DNA of 64,000 nt, taken from the NCBI GenBank assembly GCA_964017155.1, contig OZ024863.1, positions 43,343,584 to 43,407,583 of the forward strand. Direction: 5' to 3'. The stretch is from Oasisia sp. SBJ-2009 (Eukaryota > Annelida > Polychaeta > Sabellida > Siboglinidae). Under the pieces are notes generated by a model. The model had not been told where the DNA came from, made no database searches, and saw only the letters and a program-made list of their open reading frames with translations. Both the position numbers and the translations under genes were made by a program. Of the stretch, positions 13,693 through 64,000 are shown one piece after another (position 1 is the first letter of the stretch; every line of letters begins with the position of its first letter).

Positions 13693-15711
13693 CAACATAA
13701 AGGTATTGGTGATGATGATGATGATTGTCTGGGAGGGTGGATATGTTGTTACCCCAATGATTTCATGACACTGGTCAGATGTTTTAATTCAGTCTAATGG
13801 CTAATAGATACTAAATTGAGTAGTAATTAATTGTCACTGATATTGCATGTTGGAGTGGGGGGTGGTAGCTGTCTCAGATTAGGTTCCAGGCAATTACATG
13901 TAGTCTGGCTTCTGTCTCTGTGGTCAGTCAACCTGTGTCCAGCTGCCAGTGGTCAGCAGAGTGGTCAGTGTCCTGCTGAGTGGACAAAGCCAGCATCTCT
14001 CACTAGTGTGTCATTAATGGACACATTATGGGGCATTAACAGGATAGATTAGCAGGCCACCCAAAGGGTGAGCTGTCTTCAGTCCCAATGGCTACTCTCA
14101 GGCCACTATCTCTGACCACTGTGGCCGGACAGCTAGTCCAGCCACTGACCAGATGGTCAGGGGCCTGTGGTGACAGGATTACTGCCAGATGTCCAGGGCT
14201 GAAGGATTGATTAATTGAGCAGAGCTAGTGTTGTGCTTTCTTCTGTCTTCTGTCTGTTTGGGTGATGTCTGTTACATTGTATCTGTTGACACTGGCACTG
14301 ATTGCACCTGTAAACAGTCCAGGGGGTAATTAACCAACCTAATTAGCTCATTAGTTGTTTTGTCATTAACTTGATTAAGATTCACTGTGATTATTTTGAA
14401 AGAGTTTTCATTCAGTTCTGTATAAATGAGTCAGAGAATGTTTGTCATAATTTAATACCATTACCAAATATTTATTACCATTACCAAATTTTTTTTAAAG
14501 TGTTTTCATTCAGTTAAGTGTTAAATCATAAGTGTTAAATCTGAGAATGGTTCATCATAGTTTCTATCATAAAATAATAGTTGTTTAACTGTTTTGTAAT
14601 AAAATTATGATTCTTCATATATTATATTATTTTTATTTATATGAACAGTTATAAAACAAATTGCAGTTTTACTGGTCAAAAGCGTTATCTTCGTATAATG
14701 ACCACTAATATGTGTCTGAAGGTGAAATTAAGAGTCACCGAAATTAAGTGAAACAATAATGCATGGAATCCCAGTAATACCATGTGCTTACCCACCCGCA
14801 GTACCTAGCAACCCCAGTTATGTTACAACTGAACGGTTGCTTAACATTTACTGCTTAATGGACTCATGCTGAACGACTTTAGGTGAAGCCAAAAATAACT
14901 CAGTTGATATACAATGACAAGAGCCAATTACTATGCTATGAATTACAGCAGCATCATGATTACCAAAACCGTGCAAGAACATAATATTATCACAGTACGT
15001 ACTGGTGCCTAGCAGGGTAACTTGGCACCTATGATATTAACCAAGAAAAAGGTTTAAAAATAGAGTCACACTTCACGAAGGCAGTTAACATCAAAAGAAT
15101 TGGAACAATAATAATACAGTCATGAACATTTGTATAAAAATGTGCCTAGAGAATTTTCTATTTTTGGTAGTCAAATGTGGAAGCTTCTTAATGTTATAGT
15201 CACATCTATCCATTCTTCTGAATTATTTATGGCTTGGATTCGATTAAATTTATTATCCTGTAAAACATTTGGACTGCCAGTGTGTGCACACTGCACACTG
15301 GTTGGCATAGCCAGGCACTCTGCATTGGTAATAAAACTGACTTGACCATTAATCCATCATTAGACTGCACCATTAGAATGTGGCTGTTGACAGCTTGCAG
15401 ACGATATTTCAGCATTTGTTGTAAACCGCAGTGAGTAATTTCTTCTTGGGGAGACATTTATTCTGCGGCCTTTTGATGTCGGTCTTATTCTTAGCACAGG
15501 GGCTTTGATTCCATTGGGATTAGACATTCATTTGCTAGGAATGGTGATAGTGCAAGGTTTGCAATTGTCTATAGCCTTTATTCATCCGAGTGTCCGCTAC
15601 ATTTGTCATGGTAGGGAGAAGTATTGGATGTTTTACTTTTTGATTGCTTCTAGGTTTTTGTGGAAGATTAAATATGTATTTAACGATATCCTAAATGTCA
15701 AGACTGTTGTG

Positions 15712-15826
15712 TGTGTGTATGTGTGAGTGAGTGAGTGAGTGTCTGGGTGCGTGCGTGCATGTGTGTGTGTGTGTGCGCCCGCACGCGCTTGTGCATGTGT
15801 GTGTGAGTGTGCATGTGGGTGTGTTA
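15712..15826. repeat. Compound GT/GA/GC microsatellite
   Basis: GT repeats, a GAGT block, GTGC units and GT again form an interrupted simple-sequence tract. An antisense frame reading H-T-H-A across it is a repeat artefact. Confidence 0.9.
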
Positions 15827-18629
15827 ACAACATAGGCAGGCTCTGAGCAGAAGGTATCAGGGCTAATATGTAACCAAGGCAGATGGGTGCCAATGGTTGA
15901 AGGATGCCTGGGTACTCAGTGGGTAGAAGGGTATTCAGTGGAGAAATGTTAGATGGGTACTCAGGACAGATGAGTATCCAAGCAGAATGGTAGGCAAGTA
16001 ATCAGGGCAGAAAGACAAATGGGTAGATTGGGTACCAATGACAGAACTGACCACAGCAGAGGGACACAAGGACAGATGGTCTATGGTTGGTTACACAGGA
16101 CAGATGGTCAGGAAAGTCACCAAGGCAGGCTGTCACACAGGACCTGTGTCAACAAATCATGTAGACAAAATGGTTTACCCTGTCATACTGGCCAGATGAA
16201 CTTGGCTTTGGTTGTTGATCTCCAAAGAAAGTCCACAGATCTGTGTGTGTCCACATAATGGCACCACACCCCCAGGGCAGCTATCTCCTGAAAAGCTGCC
16301 AGTGACACAAACCAAACAACTGCAGCAACAAAAGTGCCAAGTTTGTTGTGATATTTTTGTGTGTTCATTCACACCTAAGTGAGATAATAATTTCTTGTGT
16401 AACTGTTGCTTAGTGGCTTCCCCATCCAATCCCGCCCTGTGGACATCTTACACCGGCTGTCACCCCTTCTCACAGTGGACTGGTCCATATACCAACCTAC
16501 AGCTCCCCTGGGCTCCCACTCAATGTAGTAATGACTGCAAGCGGGGCTTGATGGATATTTTCTGGACAACAACAGGAACGGTTTTTGTGGCAGTCCACGG
16601 GTGACAATCAACATGACATGAACAGGTTTTTATTGCATTTCTAAATACTTTATTGCTTTACATTTGTTAAACAGGATAATTTCTTCACATTGTGTTTGAT
16701 TGTTTTTTGTTTGTTATTTTTTATGATTTTGTATTTTATTTACTTTTTTTAAATAAATGTTATATTTCATTTGTGCATTTATTTATAATATTATTATGCA
16801 ATTTAATTTATTTTAAGAATGTCTTAATCACATCATAAATATGGTGTGTCAGTGTGTGATGAAGGATTATCAAAATCTTATTAAATATCTAATTTGATAG
16901 ATTACTATTCATGATGAGTAGAACTAGAATATAATACTTTAACAAGTATGTACCAGGTTCAAGTCAAGTACTGACTTGAAATTAAGCTTTATTTAAATTA
17001 CTAACTGTCTTACTAAAACAACTGTTTCCCTTATCTGGAGAGGCAAAGACATCCACAACTTCAATGTATAAGTTCGGTTGAGTTATAGCCATACGTGCAA
17101 CAGTACACCAACACTGTAGTGTGAGGTATGACCATAAACCACACCGGAACATAATCTCGTCTCATCTCTAGACGTTAGCAACTTGTTGTGACAACCGATA
17201 ATCATTGCATTGTGACAAATGTGTGTTTTTAGTCGTGCTATTTTGTCTTATGTGGCAGGGTCTCTCTCCTGGCTTGTTAGTTTGATTTACTGCCCAGACA
17301 CGTGGCTGAGGTACTAACAGTGCAGTTTGCTTCGGTGATTCTGGCCTCAGCCGACAGACATGAAACCTCTGGCGGGACATAAAATCCGTGCCAGCTAATT
17401 TGATTGATAGCAGTGTCATCCTCCCGAGGTCTGTTGCACTTTTATCCCCCTTGGACGGGTCACATGGTTGATCTACTGGAGGGAATAATTTTGGTGACCG
17501 ACCGTACTTTCTGGATGACCTCATCAGGTAAAGACAATTACAGCGATGATGATAATATTTATTTTATGTGGTGAGTGTCGCTGATTAACTTCCGAGCACT
17601 CGACGTGTTCATGAAGTATCGAAACTGTTCAGCATGTTTTTTATGTGCAAAATTTGCCATCAGTGATAACAAGGACCACAGTAATAACACGAAAAGATCA
17701 GCCATAGGCAATAAATTTGGGATAAAAGAGGTATTCTGATGGGCTTGTTGCACTGATGACCATCAGATGCACGGTTCACCACTGAATCTATATGCAGCAA
17801 TGAACAGGTGTGAGTTTGTGTCTTCTTTGTTATTTAAATAAGTGCAAGGAAGGATTTTATATATTTACCTTTAAGTCTGAAAGCGACATTTAGTAATACA
17901 AAGCATGCACAGTAATGTAATATTTATTGCACTAATTTTATCATGTGCTAAATTTTAAAGGGGCAGGTTTCAGATAATGTTATACTGACACAGCCAGGAA
18001 GTGATTGGAAGACACTAGGCCACTATTTACCTCATGGCTTCATGGGCCTTGAGTTGGGTGGATGTAAACTGTTTATGTTACTGCAGACTTGTCCACTCAG
18101 TGACCTGTTTGTTTGGTGACTGTCACCCTAGCCACTGCCTCAAGATGTAATCTGTGGTCACAGCCAAGGTAGAGTAGGTGTAGGTGACACTAGGTGTCCC
18201 AGGTGTGTTTTGTTACCTGTGGCAGAGCAACAAGTGTGGGACAGAAGCAGTGGCCGCAGCATTGTACAGTGAACAGAAGACCCCAAAAGAGATGGGTGTT
18301 TCTTGGGAACATGAACACTGTAGTAATGTTTGTGGTGTTCCCACGGGTCACAATTGTCACTGCCTAATTATATACACCTCTCAGGTAATTGATGGTGGCT
18401 GTAATTTATGCAGAAGTAATATGCAGGCGGCTCAGGAGATTTTGTCCAGAGGGATTCTGCCCTTTTGATGCCTTATCTGGGATGATGTCCTAGACGGGGC
18501 TAAGTGTTTTAGAGTTGCTCTTCACTGTTGAAGGGTCAAAACCATCAAAATATATTTTGTATGTTAGTTAGCTTGTACATTATTACATCCAAAACTGATC
18601 AGTGGACTTGGGAAAAGACACAGCAAATG

Positions 18630-18699
18630 CATAATAATAATATTTAAAATGTTGTATAGCGCCCAATCAATAAAAAATTACTCTCAGGCACTTTACAAA
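18630..18699. repeat. Dispersed-repeat fragment with TATAGCGC / CTTTACAA signature
   Basis: The stretch contains TTGTATAGCGCCCAATCAA followed about 20 bases later by CTCTCAGGCACTTTACAAA. A related arrangement occurs at 52185-52242 in intron 6. The shared spacing and motifs suggest copies of one dispersed element. The family was not identified. Confidence 0.45.
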
Positions 18700-19048
18700 C
18701 ATATGCACATGCATGTAACATCATAACCAACAATCAGGGCTGACCCTAATAAAACGAGTAAGAAACCATGACCATCAAGGAATTTAGAAAAAAAGCATTA
18801 CATTTTCTGACGAATCCATGACAGTTTGGAACCCAAGGTGCAGACGAGACTGTCTACAAGGAAAACATTAACATACACACATAAACCAAATGTGTGCATG
18901 CAGTCATGCACACAATAAAAATTAAATTATCCCACGTCTGTCGTCATTGTGTAGTAGGCATCTGTTTGTAGCAGACTACTGTTTGAATAGCAGAATCGAT
19001 ATTGTGTTTGCTCGTACACTGTGTGACTGTTTATTTCTGTTCTCCCAG

Positions 19049-19493
19049 GTGCTGGGCCACGACTGAGCACAGACCGACCCAATGAAGCTGGATTAGTGCC
19101 ACATTTGGTGAGCAAGGAATAACGTTATCGCTGATATTAAACTGCACACCTTGTGCCCGACTTTGCCCAACCGTGCCCGACAGGTTGACAAGGAGCAACA
19201 CCTGAGATGAAGCAGTAAGTCTTGACAAGTGCGTGACAGAAGGTACGGAGAGAAGATCGCAGTCAACAAAGGACGGAGCAAACCGCCGCTGACAGGGCCA
19301 TAATTACACTCAAAGCCAGCATTGACAGGCGGCAGAGAGGGGAGATATTCTCTGTCAACGGCGCCGTCTCGCCAGTGCCGTGTGACATGCGCGCATGACC
19401 GCGCTCACACTCTCGGATACGTGTCCAGTTTGCCTGGATGTCCACTGTGACACCCAACCAGTTGGTGTAATGTGAGCTAGCGCGGTGTCTGCA
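19049..19493 (+). promoter_or_regulatory. Ror: Probable Ror 5' UTR / promoter-proximal region
   Basis: GC and CpG content rises here and stays high to about 20.0 kb, around the signal-peptide exon. An in-frame TGA at 19473-19475 closes the frame upstream of the start. A pyrimidine-rich tract ending in CTCCCAG at 19042-19048 looks like a splice acceptor, so the leader may be spliced from an exon farther upstream. Otherwise transcription starts inside this CpG-rich block. No TATA box was identified with confidence. Confidence 0.35.
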
Positions 19494-59332
<39,839 letters not shown>

Positions 59333-61875
59333 CACTGATGGCCACCGTCACCGTGTGAGTGATGCAACGCAATACTTTGTGTTGGCAGCCGCCATGGTGC
59401 TGTTCATATCTTTCTGCTATATTGACAGTTAATGTTCATTCAGTTCTGTGTTGCAAGAGAGTGATTCTCTCGTTTTGCCGACAAACTGTCTCATCGTGTT
59501 CTCAGTTGTCTTGTCATGTACTCAAAAACATTGGTGTCTCAAGATCCCATAGTCAGTGGCTATTCCATTGTTGGATTCCCCTGGTATGTGTCAGTGTATA
59601 TCATATTATACTTCATTTGTCTGGTATATCAATCACAAAGAGAAACAGTAGCTTTTCAGACATATTTTACTTTTAATATTGAATACAACAAACTGTTAGA
59701 GGTGATACATTGATAGAACTGATGTTGCTACAGCTAAATGTATCAGTCATAGTAATCAACATGAGGAAGTTAAACGGCCTGTCATGTTTGTGCATTTAAT
59801 GTCTAACAGTGAGCTTTTGAACCTGTAGACTACTTCTGTTTTCTTTTCTTTTTCTCAAACGTTTTCTGGTTTTCACTGATTACAAATATTTCACTAAAAA
59901 CAATATTTTCTACATTTTGCGTCATGTTGATGAAATACCATTTGTTACATTTGTATGAACAGGCATATTCTGTTCAGCCCGGCAGAACAGAAATTCCATT
60001 ACATACTTATATTCAATAAGTAGCCTGTAGCAACAAACCCAATGTTTTATGCCTTTATATTTCTACTACTACATGCAATTATTTACCAAGGCCTTGAAAG
60101 ATATGCAATATATACACTAACAATAATTCAGATTTAATATAGTACATGACTGATTATTTTACTTGAAAACTAATTTGAAATCAATTACAATCCATTTGGA
60201 TTTTTCAGAATGTGGCAGATTTTGCGTCAATGAATCACTCAATTTCACAGTATACTTAGTTATTACAATTCAGTATTATAGTTAAACAGTAGGTTCACAT
60301 ATTGCTGTAGTGGCTAAACTGGTTACGTTATTTGCGTATTTGCTTCGATTTAATTGTAATGTAGATCATTGTCTTTGCCTGTGTGTACTTGTTTAAATGC
60401 TTATGTATATTGATAAATGTACATAATTAATTCAAGGTTCAAAACTTGTGGTTATTGTGACTCTAGCTGTTGTTAAATGGACATGGTCATAAGTGATATT
60501 TACAACTCCCTTTGCATGCATATGCTTATAAACAATTTTACTGTAGGTATGTTATATTTAGTATGCATACGTTTATTTACAGTGTCGCCAGAAGTTCATA
60601 AAATATATCGTATATATTTTATTAAATCCATACTTTTTCTTACATTACATTTATTAATTATTGCTTGACATGGTGCACTATAATCATGTCATGGATGAAA
60701 TTTTCTATTTTAGATTTGTTTAAGAAATGTGTGGTAATACATAAATGTACATAATATTATGTACACGTTGTACTATGTGTGTACATGTTTGCAGACAATC
60801 TTAGGTTTCTGTTAAAACTGCTATAAACTGTGTAAAGTTTGTATATTATTGTTATAGATATGTGTGTGTATTTATACATGCACATATGTTATATGTGTGT
60901 ATACGTGTGCATGCCTATATGCAATGTATATTCACAAATGTATAGTAAATGCAAGATTCTGAAGATGTTTGTTGGTCTTGACTCAAATTGTTGTCTGGAG
61001 GTTTTATATAAATCTCTGCATTCAGTATGTTAGCTTTTCAATAACTTGGATATAAAGAACGTATTTAGAAATCTCAAATCAAGATACCAGGTACTTGTAT
61101 GGTTACTTCTTTAAAAACCTGTCGATATCTGTATGGTACATGAAAAATACCCCTGTAGTAATTTTGATATTTGTTGCACAAACGAGCAGTGGTAGATCTA
61201 AATGGTGTTTATACGCCAATTTGACTAAATCTATCCGAAAAGTGACATTTAAAATCAGGCACACCCAGCACAAAATAATTGCATTATTAAATGGCGCCAT
61301 ACAAATAGTACAAATATTTTTTAACTGGGTTCAAGCTACGTTCACTGGAAAAATTGTATACATGTCCCAGCTCTATTAGATACATTCTTTCTTTATTTCA
61401 CCAGTAGTTACCGAATCTAATTACGAAAGTTGGTCTCTTAGTCGTTTTGGCAGAAGAATGCAGTCTTAAGGGGTGGTTGCATAAGTCACAAAATGTTACG
61501 CTGTACTAACTGAATGGCAGGCACCATGTATGGGATGAAAATAAATTGCTACAGTGGCACCACCTAGTGAAAATATTGTTAGTTCAAATTGACGATAACA
61601 GTAAGTCCCACCACAGATTGGTGAGTGAAAAGGGGTGCAAAATTTATGACATTTTTGGGGAGTTTTTTTTACAAACAACCTCATCCCTTATTAAGCCAAC
61701 TGAAGTTAGTCTATATGCTGGATTGTCCAGGATAAATACAGAGAGCCCCATGTTGGATCAATTAAATAGTGGTACTGTTTTATAGCATGTGTTACTGCCG
61801 TGTTGTACATTGAGAGCTGTGTAGTGGCTAACAGTTGCTGTATGCTCGTACAAATAAAATGTCAATTTGTCTGTA
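59333..61875 (+). other. Ror: Probable Ror 3' UTR
   Basis: AT-rich noncoding sequence follows the stop. No frame resembles protein. The first good polyadenylation signals on the + strand are AATAAA at 61540-61545 and 61853-61858, the latter followed by a T/G-rich stretch. The end could lie farther right, at 62628. Confidence 0.4.
61853..61858 (+). terminator. Candidate polyadenylation signal
   Basis: A canonical AATAAA with downstream TTTGTCTGT and CCTGTGTTTT elements. It is a candidate end for the Ror transcript. Confidence 0.35.
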
Positions 61876-64000
61876 AGAGTTTCATTATTTCCTGTGTTTT
61901 AATGGTGAATCATTCACATATTTAGTATAAGAAAGTCGGTATAGTTTATACTTTATATGATATGTGAAGCAGAGTGGGTAGAGGACACATTATTTCAGTT
62001 GAAAGAACCCAGGTTTGAATACAGTGCCGTGTCAAACTTTGGAAAAGTTTGTTCACCTCACATTGGTTCAGTTAACCTAACTGTATGTTAACCTGACTAT
62101 AGACAATGGTAGGTACTTGTGTGCAAATAGTCTTCACAAATTAATTGTAGAATGACTGAACGCTTGCCATAGTAGTCAAAATGATGTGTTCAACTGAGCA
62201 GATTTGCCAGGTGGTAAACTTTCAAGCAATGGTGAAGTTCAGTAGAGTTATTACCTTTTTAGTGGATAAATTGTATTGTGAAACTTACCTAGATGGCGCC
62301 ACTATTGCCAACATATCAATCGAGTTCCCCAGGAGGCGCCACCGTTGATTCGGCACGACCAGAACCAAAACTGGGTAGATAATTAGTAGATACCACATTT
62401 GATTTCCTCATAGATGGTCAATGTAACGTTTCATTGGTTTCTCGCTAGATTTTTGAAGCTATGATATTGACAAATGTAGACATTAAGTAGCCTCCATTCA
62501 TACATTTGATGTATACAATTCGACCGGTATACGTTGTTCTGTTGCAATTCATATCTATATATTTACCTTAATACATAATAATTACATATAATATGAAGAC
62601 CATTAACTTTGAAGACCTATTACTGCTAATAAACCATTTTCAATTCACTGGTGTGTAATATGTTCTAGCCCTTATTTTCAATAGAAAGAATCTGTGTGTA
62701 CACCTGCATTAGTTCTCTGTGTACACCTGCATTCGTTTGTTTTCACAACACCTTCACTTAATTTATTGGCCTTCCCCAGTCTTTATGAAGAGAAGTGGGA
62801 GGGTGAGTGGGTGGTGCCATCAAAAGACATTCCATATGCGGACGCGCATAATTTGCATCAACTAACAATTTTGCGTCGACGTCTATCAAAACACCGTTAG
62901 CAATAAATCGTTTTACTTTTGGGGGTTCTACGTTCCACCCCGATGAAATTTATGAACATGCGTCATAGTGGGACATTTGTACGTATAGCCATTATGATAT
63001 TTAATAAGTGTTATACTATTAACAAAGAAAATACACTTACCTAAGTCTCAGCCAATCTATACCTAATTACCTATAGAGTCCGAAGCCAATTAAATCATTA
63101 ACATCTACTAGTGCATTAAACATGTCCATTCACGCGTCTGTTGTTAAGTCAAAAAGCATCACTTCATCATGTGACTGTGGGCTCATATTACAGTCGTTAA
63201 GATAATTCGTGTAGTTAGCCTTGTCACGGTGTACTTTGAGTGGGCTTGTAGTCGTTGTACAATGAACCGTCTACGGTCATTCCAAACAACTAATAGCACT
63301 ATTCGAGGTCAACGACACAGCGCTCTCTCGCAGCAAGACCAAACAAACTCACGATAGCAATCTCTCAAGTAGCGCATTACATTTGAAAGGGAATGTACAA
63401 CTGTTTAGAAACAGACGTCGCAAAAATAAATTAAAACATACCATTTAAATTAGGAACATGGAACAGTAGAATCTAAAACTGTAATCAAGTGTAATCACAG
63501 CGTAAATGTTTTTTTTTTATATAAACGTCTGGTGGGGAACTTTGAATAGCAACAATTGCCGTACACTACTAGCCCAAGCAGCACAGGGTGTAGACGTGGT
63601 CGAGTAGGTGACATGTTTTATCACGGACTCGCCGCAGAAGAAAAATGCACTCATATTGCACATTTTTCAACCATACGTTTTATTATTACAAGGCCAATTT
63701 CACTACGTCTGTATCCATATTGCGGGCTGGATTTCAATCAACTAATGACCACTAAAAGTCACATATCATGTATTATACAAGCGGCTATGGGACCATAATT
63801 ATAGTCGAATTGTCACGCCTTTTTTACATAGAGAGCGTCACCAGTGTTCGTTCAGTCGCATCACGTGACTCGCAGGTATGCGTGACGGTGAAGTCACATG
63901 CATATGCCAGTATCGACGCAACAACAATTATAAAGTGTTGTGACTGTTAGTCGGCTGTGAACAGTGACAGTGTGTCCGAGTTATGCAAGGAAACAGCACA
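61876..64000. other. 3' flanking DNA, no gene recognised
   Basis: No recognisable protein. There is a possible SINE remnant near 61970-62150, two minus-strand donor-like sites (near 62285 and 63037) and CpG-richer DNA from about 62.3 kb and again near 63.8-64.0 kb that contains a CACGTGAC E-box. The right end could approach a neighbouring gene's promoter, but the sequence stops before that can be judged. Confidence 0.45.
62628..62633 (+). terminator. Alternative polyadenylation signal
   Basis: AATAAA is followed after about 15 bases by a GT-rich stretch (CACTGGTGTGTAATATGTT), a good cleavage-site context. It could end a longer 3' UTR of about 3.3 kb. Confidence 0.35.

Larger units (their letters stand above)
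12417..19048. other. 5' flanking DNA, no gene recognised
   Basis: No frame with a recognisable domain. The stretch contains a GTGTGC/GCGC tract at 13631-13692, a GAT run near 13709, a roughly 100-bp local duplication (14399-14455 against 14497-14565), a GT/GA/GC simple-sequence tract at 15712-15826, weak degenerate repeats of a GGGTACTCAGGACAGATG-like unit between about 15855 and 16150, and a dispersed-repeat fragment at 18630-18699. The longest minus-strand frame (17168-17524, 118 codons) has no family resemblance I can name. Confidence 0.55.

Noticed and set aside
17168..17524. 118-codon minus-strand frame in the 5' flank
   Set aside because: No recognised motif, splice context or codon signature; length is within chance for this much sequence.

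Overview
This is eukaryotic genomic DNA from an animal. It is AT-rich, has long introns and many microsatellites, and holds one confidently recognisable protein-coding gene, on the + strand: a receptor tyrosine kinase of the ROR family (orthologue of vertebrate ROR1/ROR2, the Wnt5a-type receptors). The domain order is signal peptide, Ig-like C2 domain, Frizzled cysteine-rich domain (10 cysteines), kringle (6 cysteines), single transmembrane helix, tyrosine kinase, Ser/Pro-rich tail. I could assemble ten coding exons with GT/AG borders and fully compatible phases: 19494-19599, 35646-35835, 36576-36682, 39500-39665, 49330-49469, 51960-52166, 53388-53501, 56511-56639, 57186-57290 and 57774-59332. 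Together they give 2823 nt, that is 940 residues plus stop, close to human ROR1 (937) and ROR2 (943). The sequence and the presence of canonical kinase motifs suggest an invertebrate. A mollusc or other lophotrochozoan is plausible but not shown.

Layout. Positions 1-19 kb are 5' flank without a supportable gene: microsatellites, degenerate minisatellites, possible relics of SINE and LTR elements, and CpG-dense islands that could be regulatory. About 19.05-19.6 kb holds the likely 5' UTR and the signal-peptide exon. Intron 1 (16 kb) contains a clear 1.05-kb non-autonomous piggyBac-like element with perfect 16-bp terminal inverted repeats between TTAA copies, plus small tandem repeats and CpG-dense patches. 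From 35.6 to 39.7 kb lie the Ig exons and the Ig-Frizzled linker exon. Intron 4 (9.7 kb) is repeat-poor. From 49.3 to 53.5 kb lie the three Frizzled exons. Their first intron is mostly a 2.1-kb array of a 58-bp unit (37 copies, each with an AP-1 consensus heptamer). The intron before the kringle contains a 2.4-kb array of a 12-bp unit, which creates a spurious 951-codon reading frame. From 56.5 to 59.3 kb lie the kringle exons and one large exon for the membrane segment, kinase and tail. From 59.3 to 64 kb is 3' UTR and flank.

The most notable points are the complete canonical catalytic set in this ROR kinase (vertebrate RORs have degenerate motifs), the two large arrays that each end a few tens of bases before a splice acceptor, higher-order structure inside both arrays, a possible cryptic splice donor seven codons before the assigned stop, and the piggyBac-like element. 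I found no evidence of a novel multi-gene system here; the window is essentially one large developmental receptor gene and its repeat landscape.
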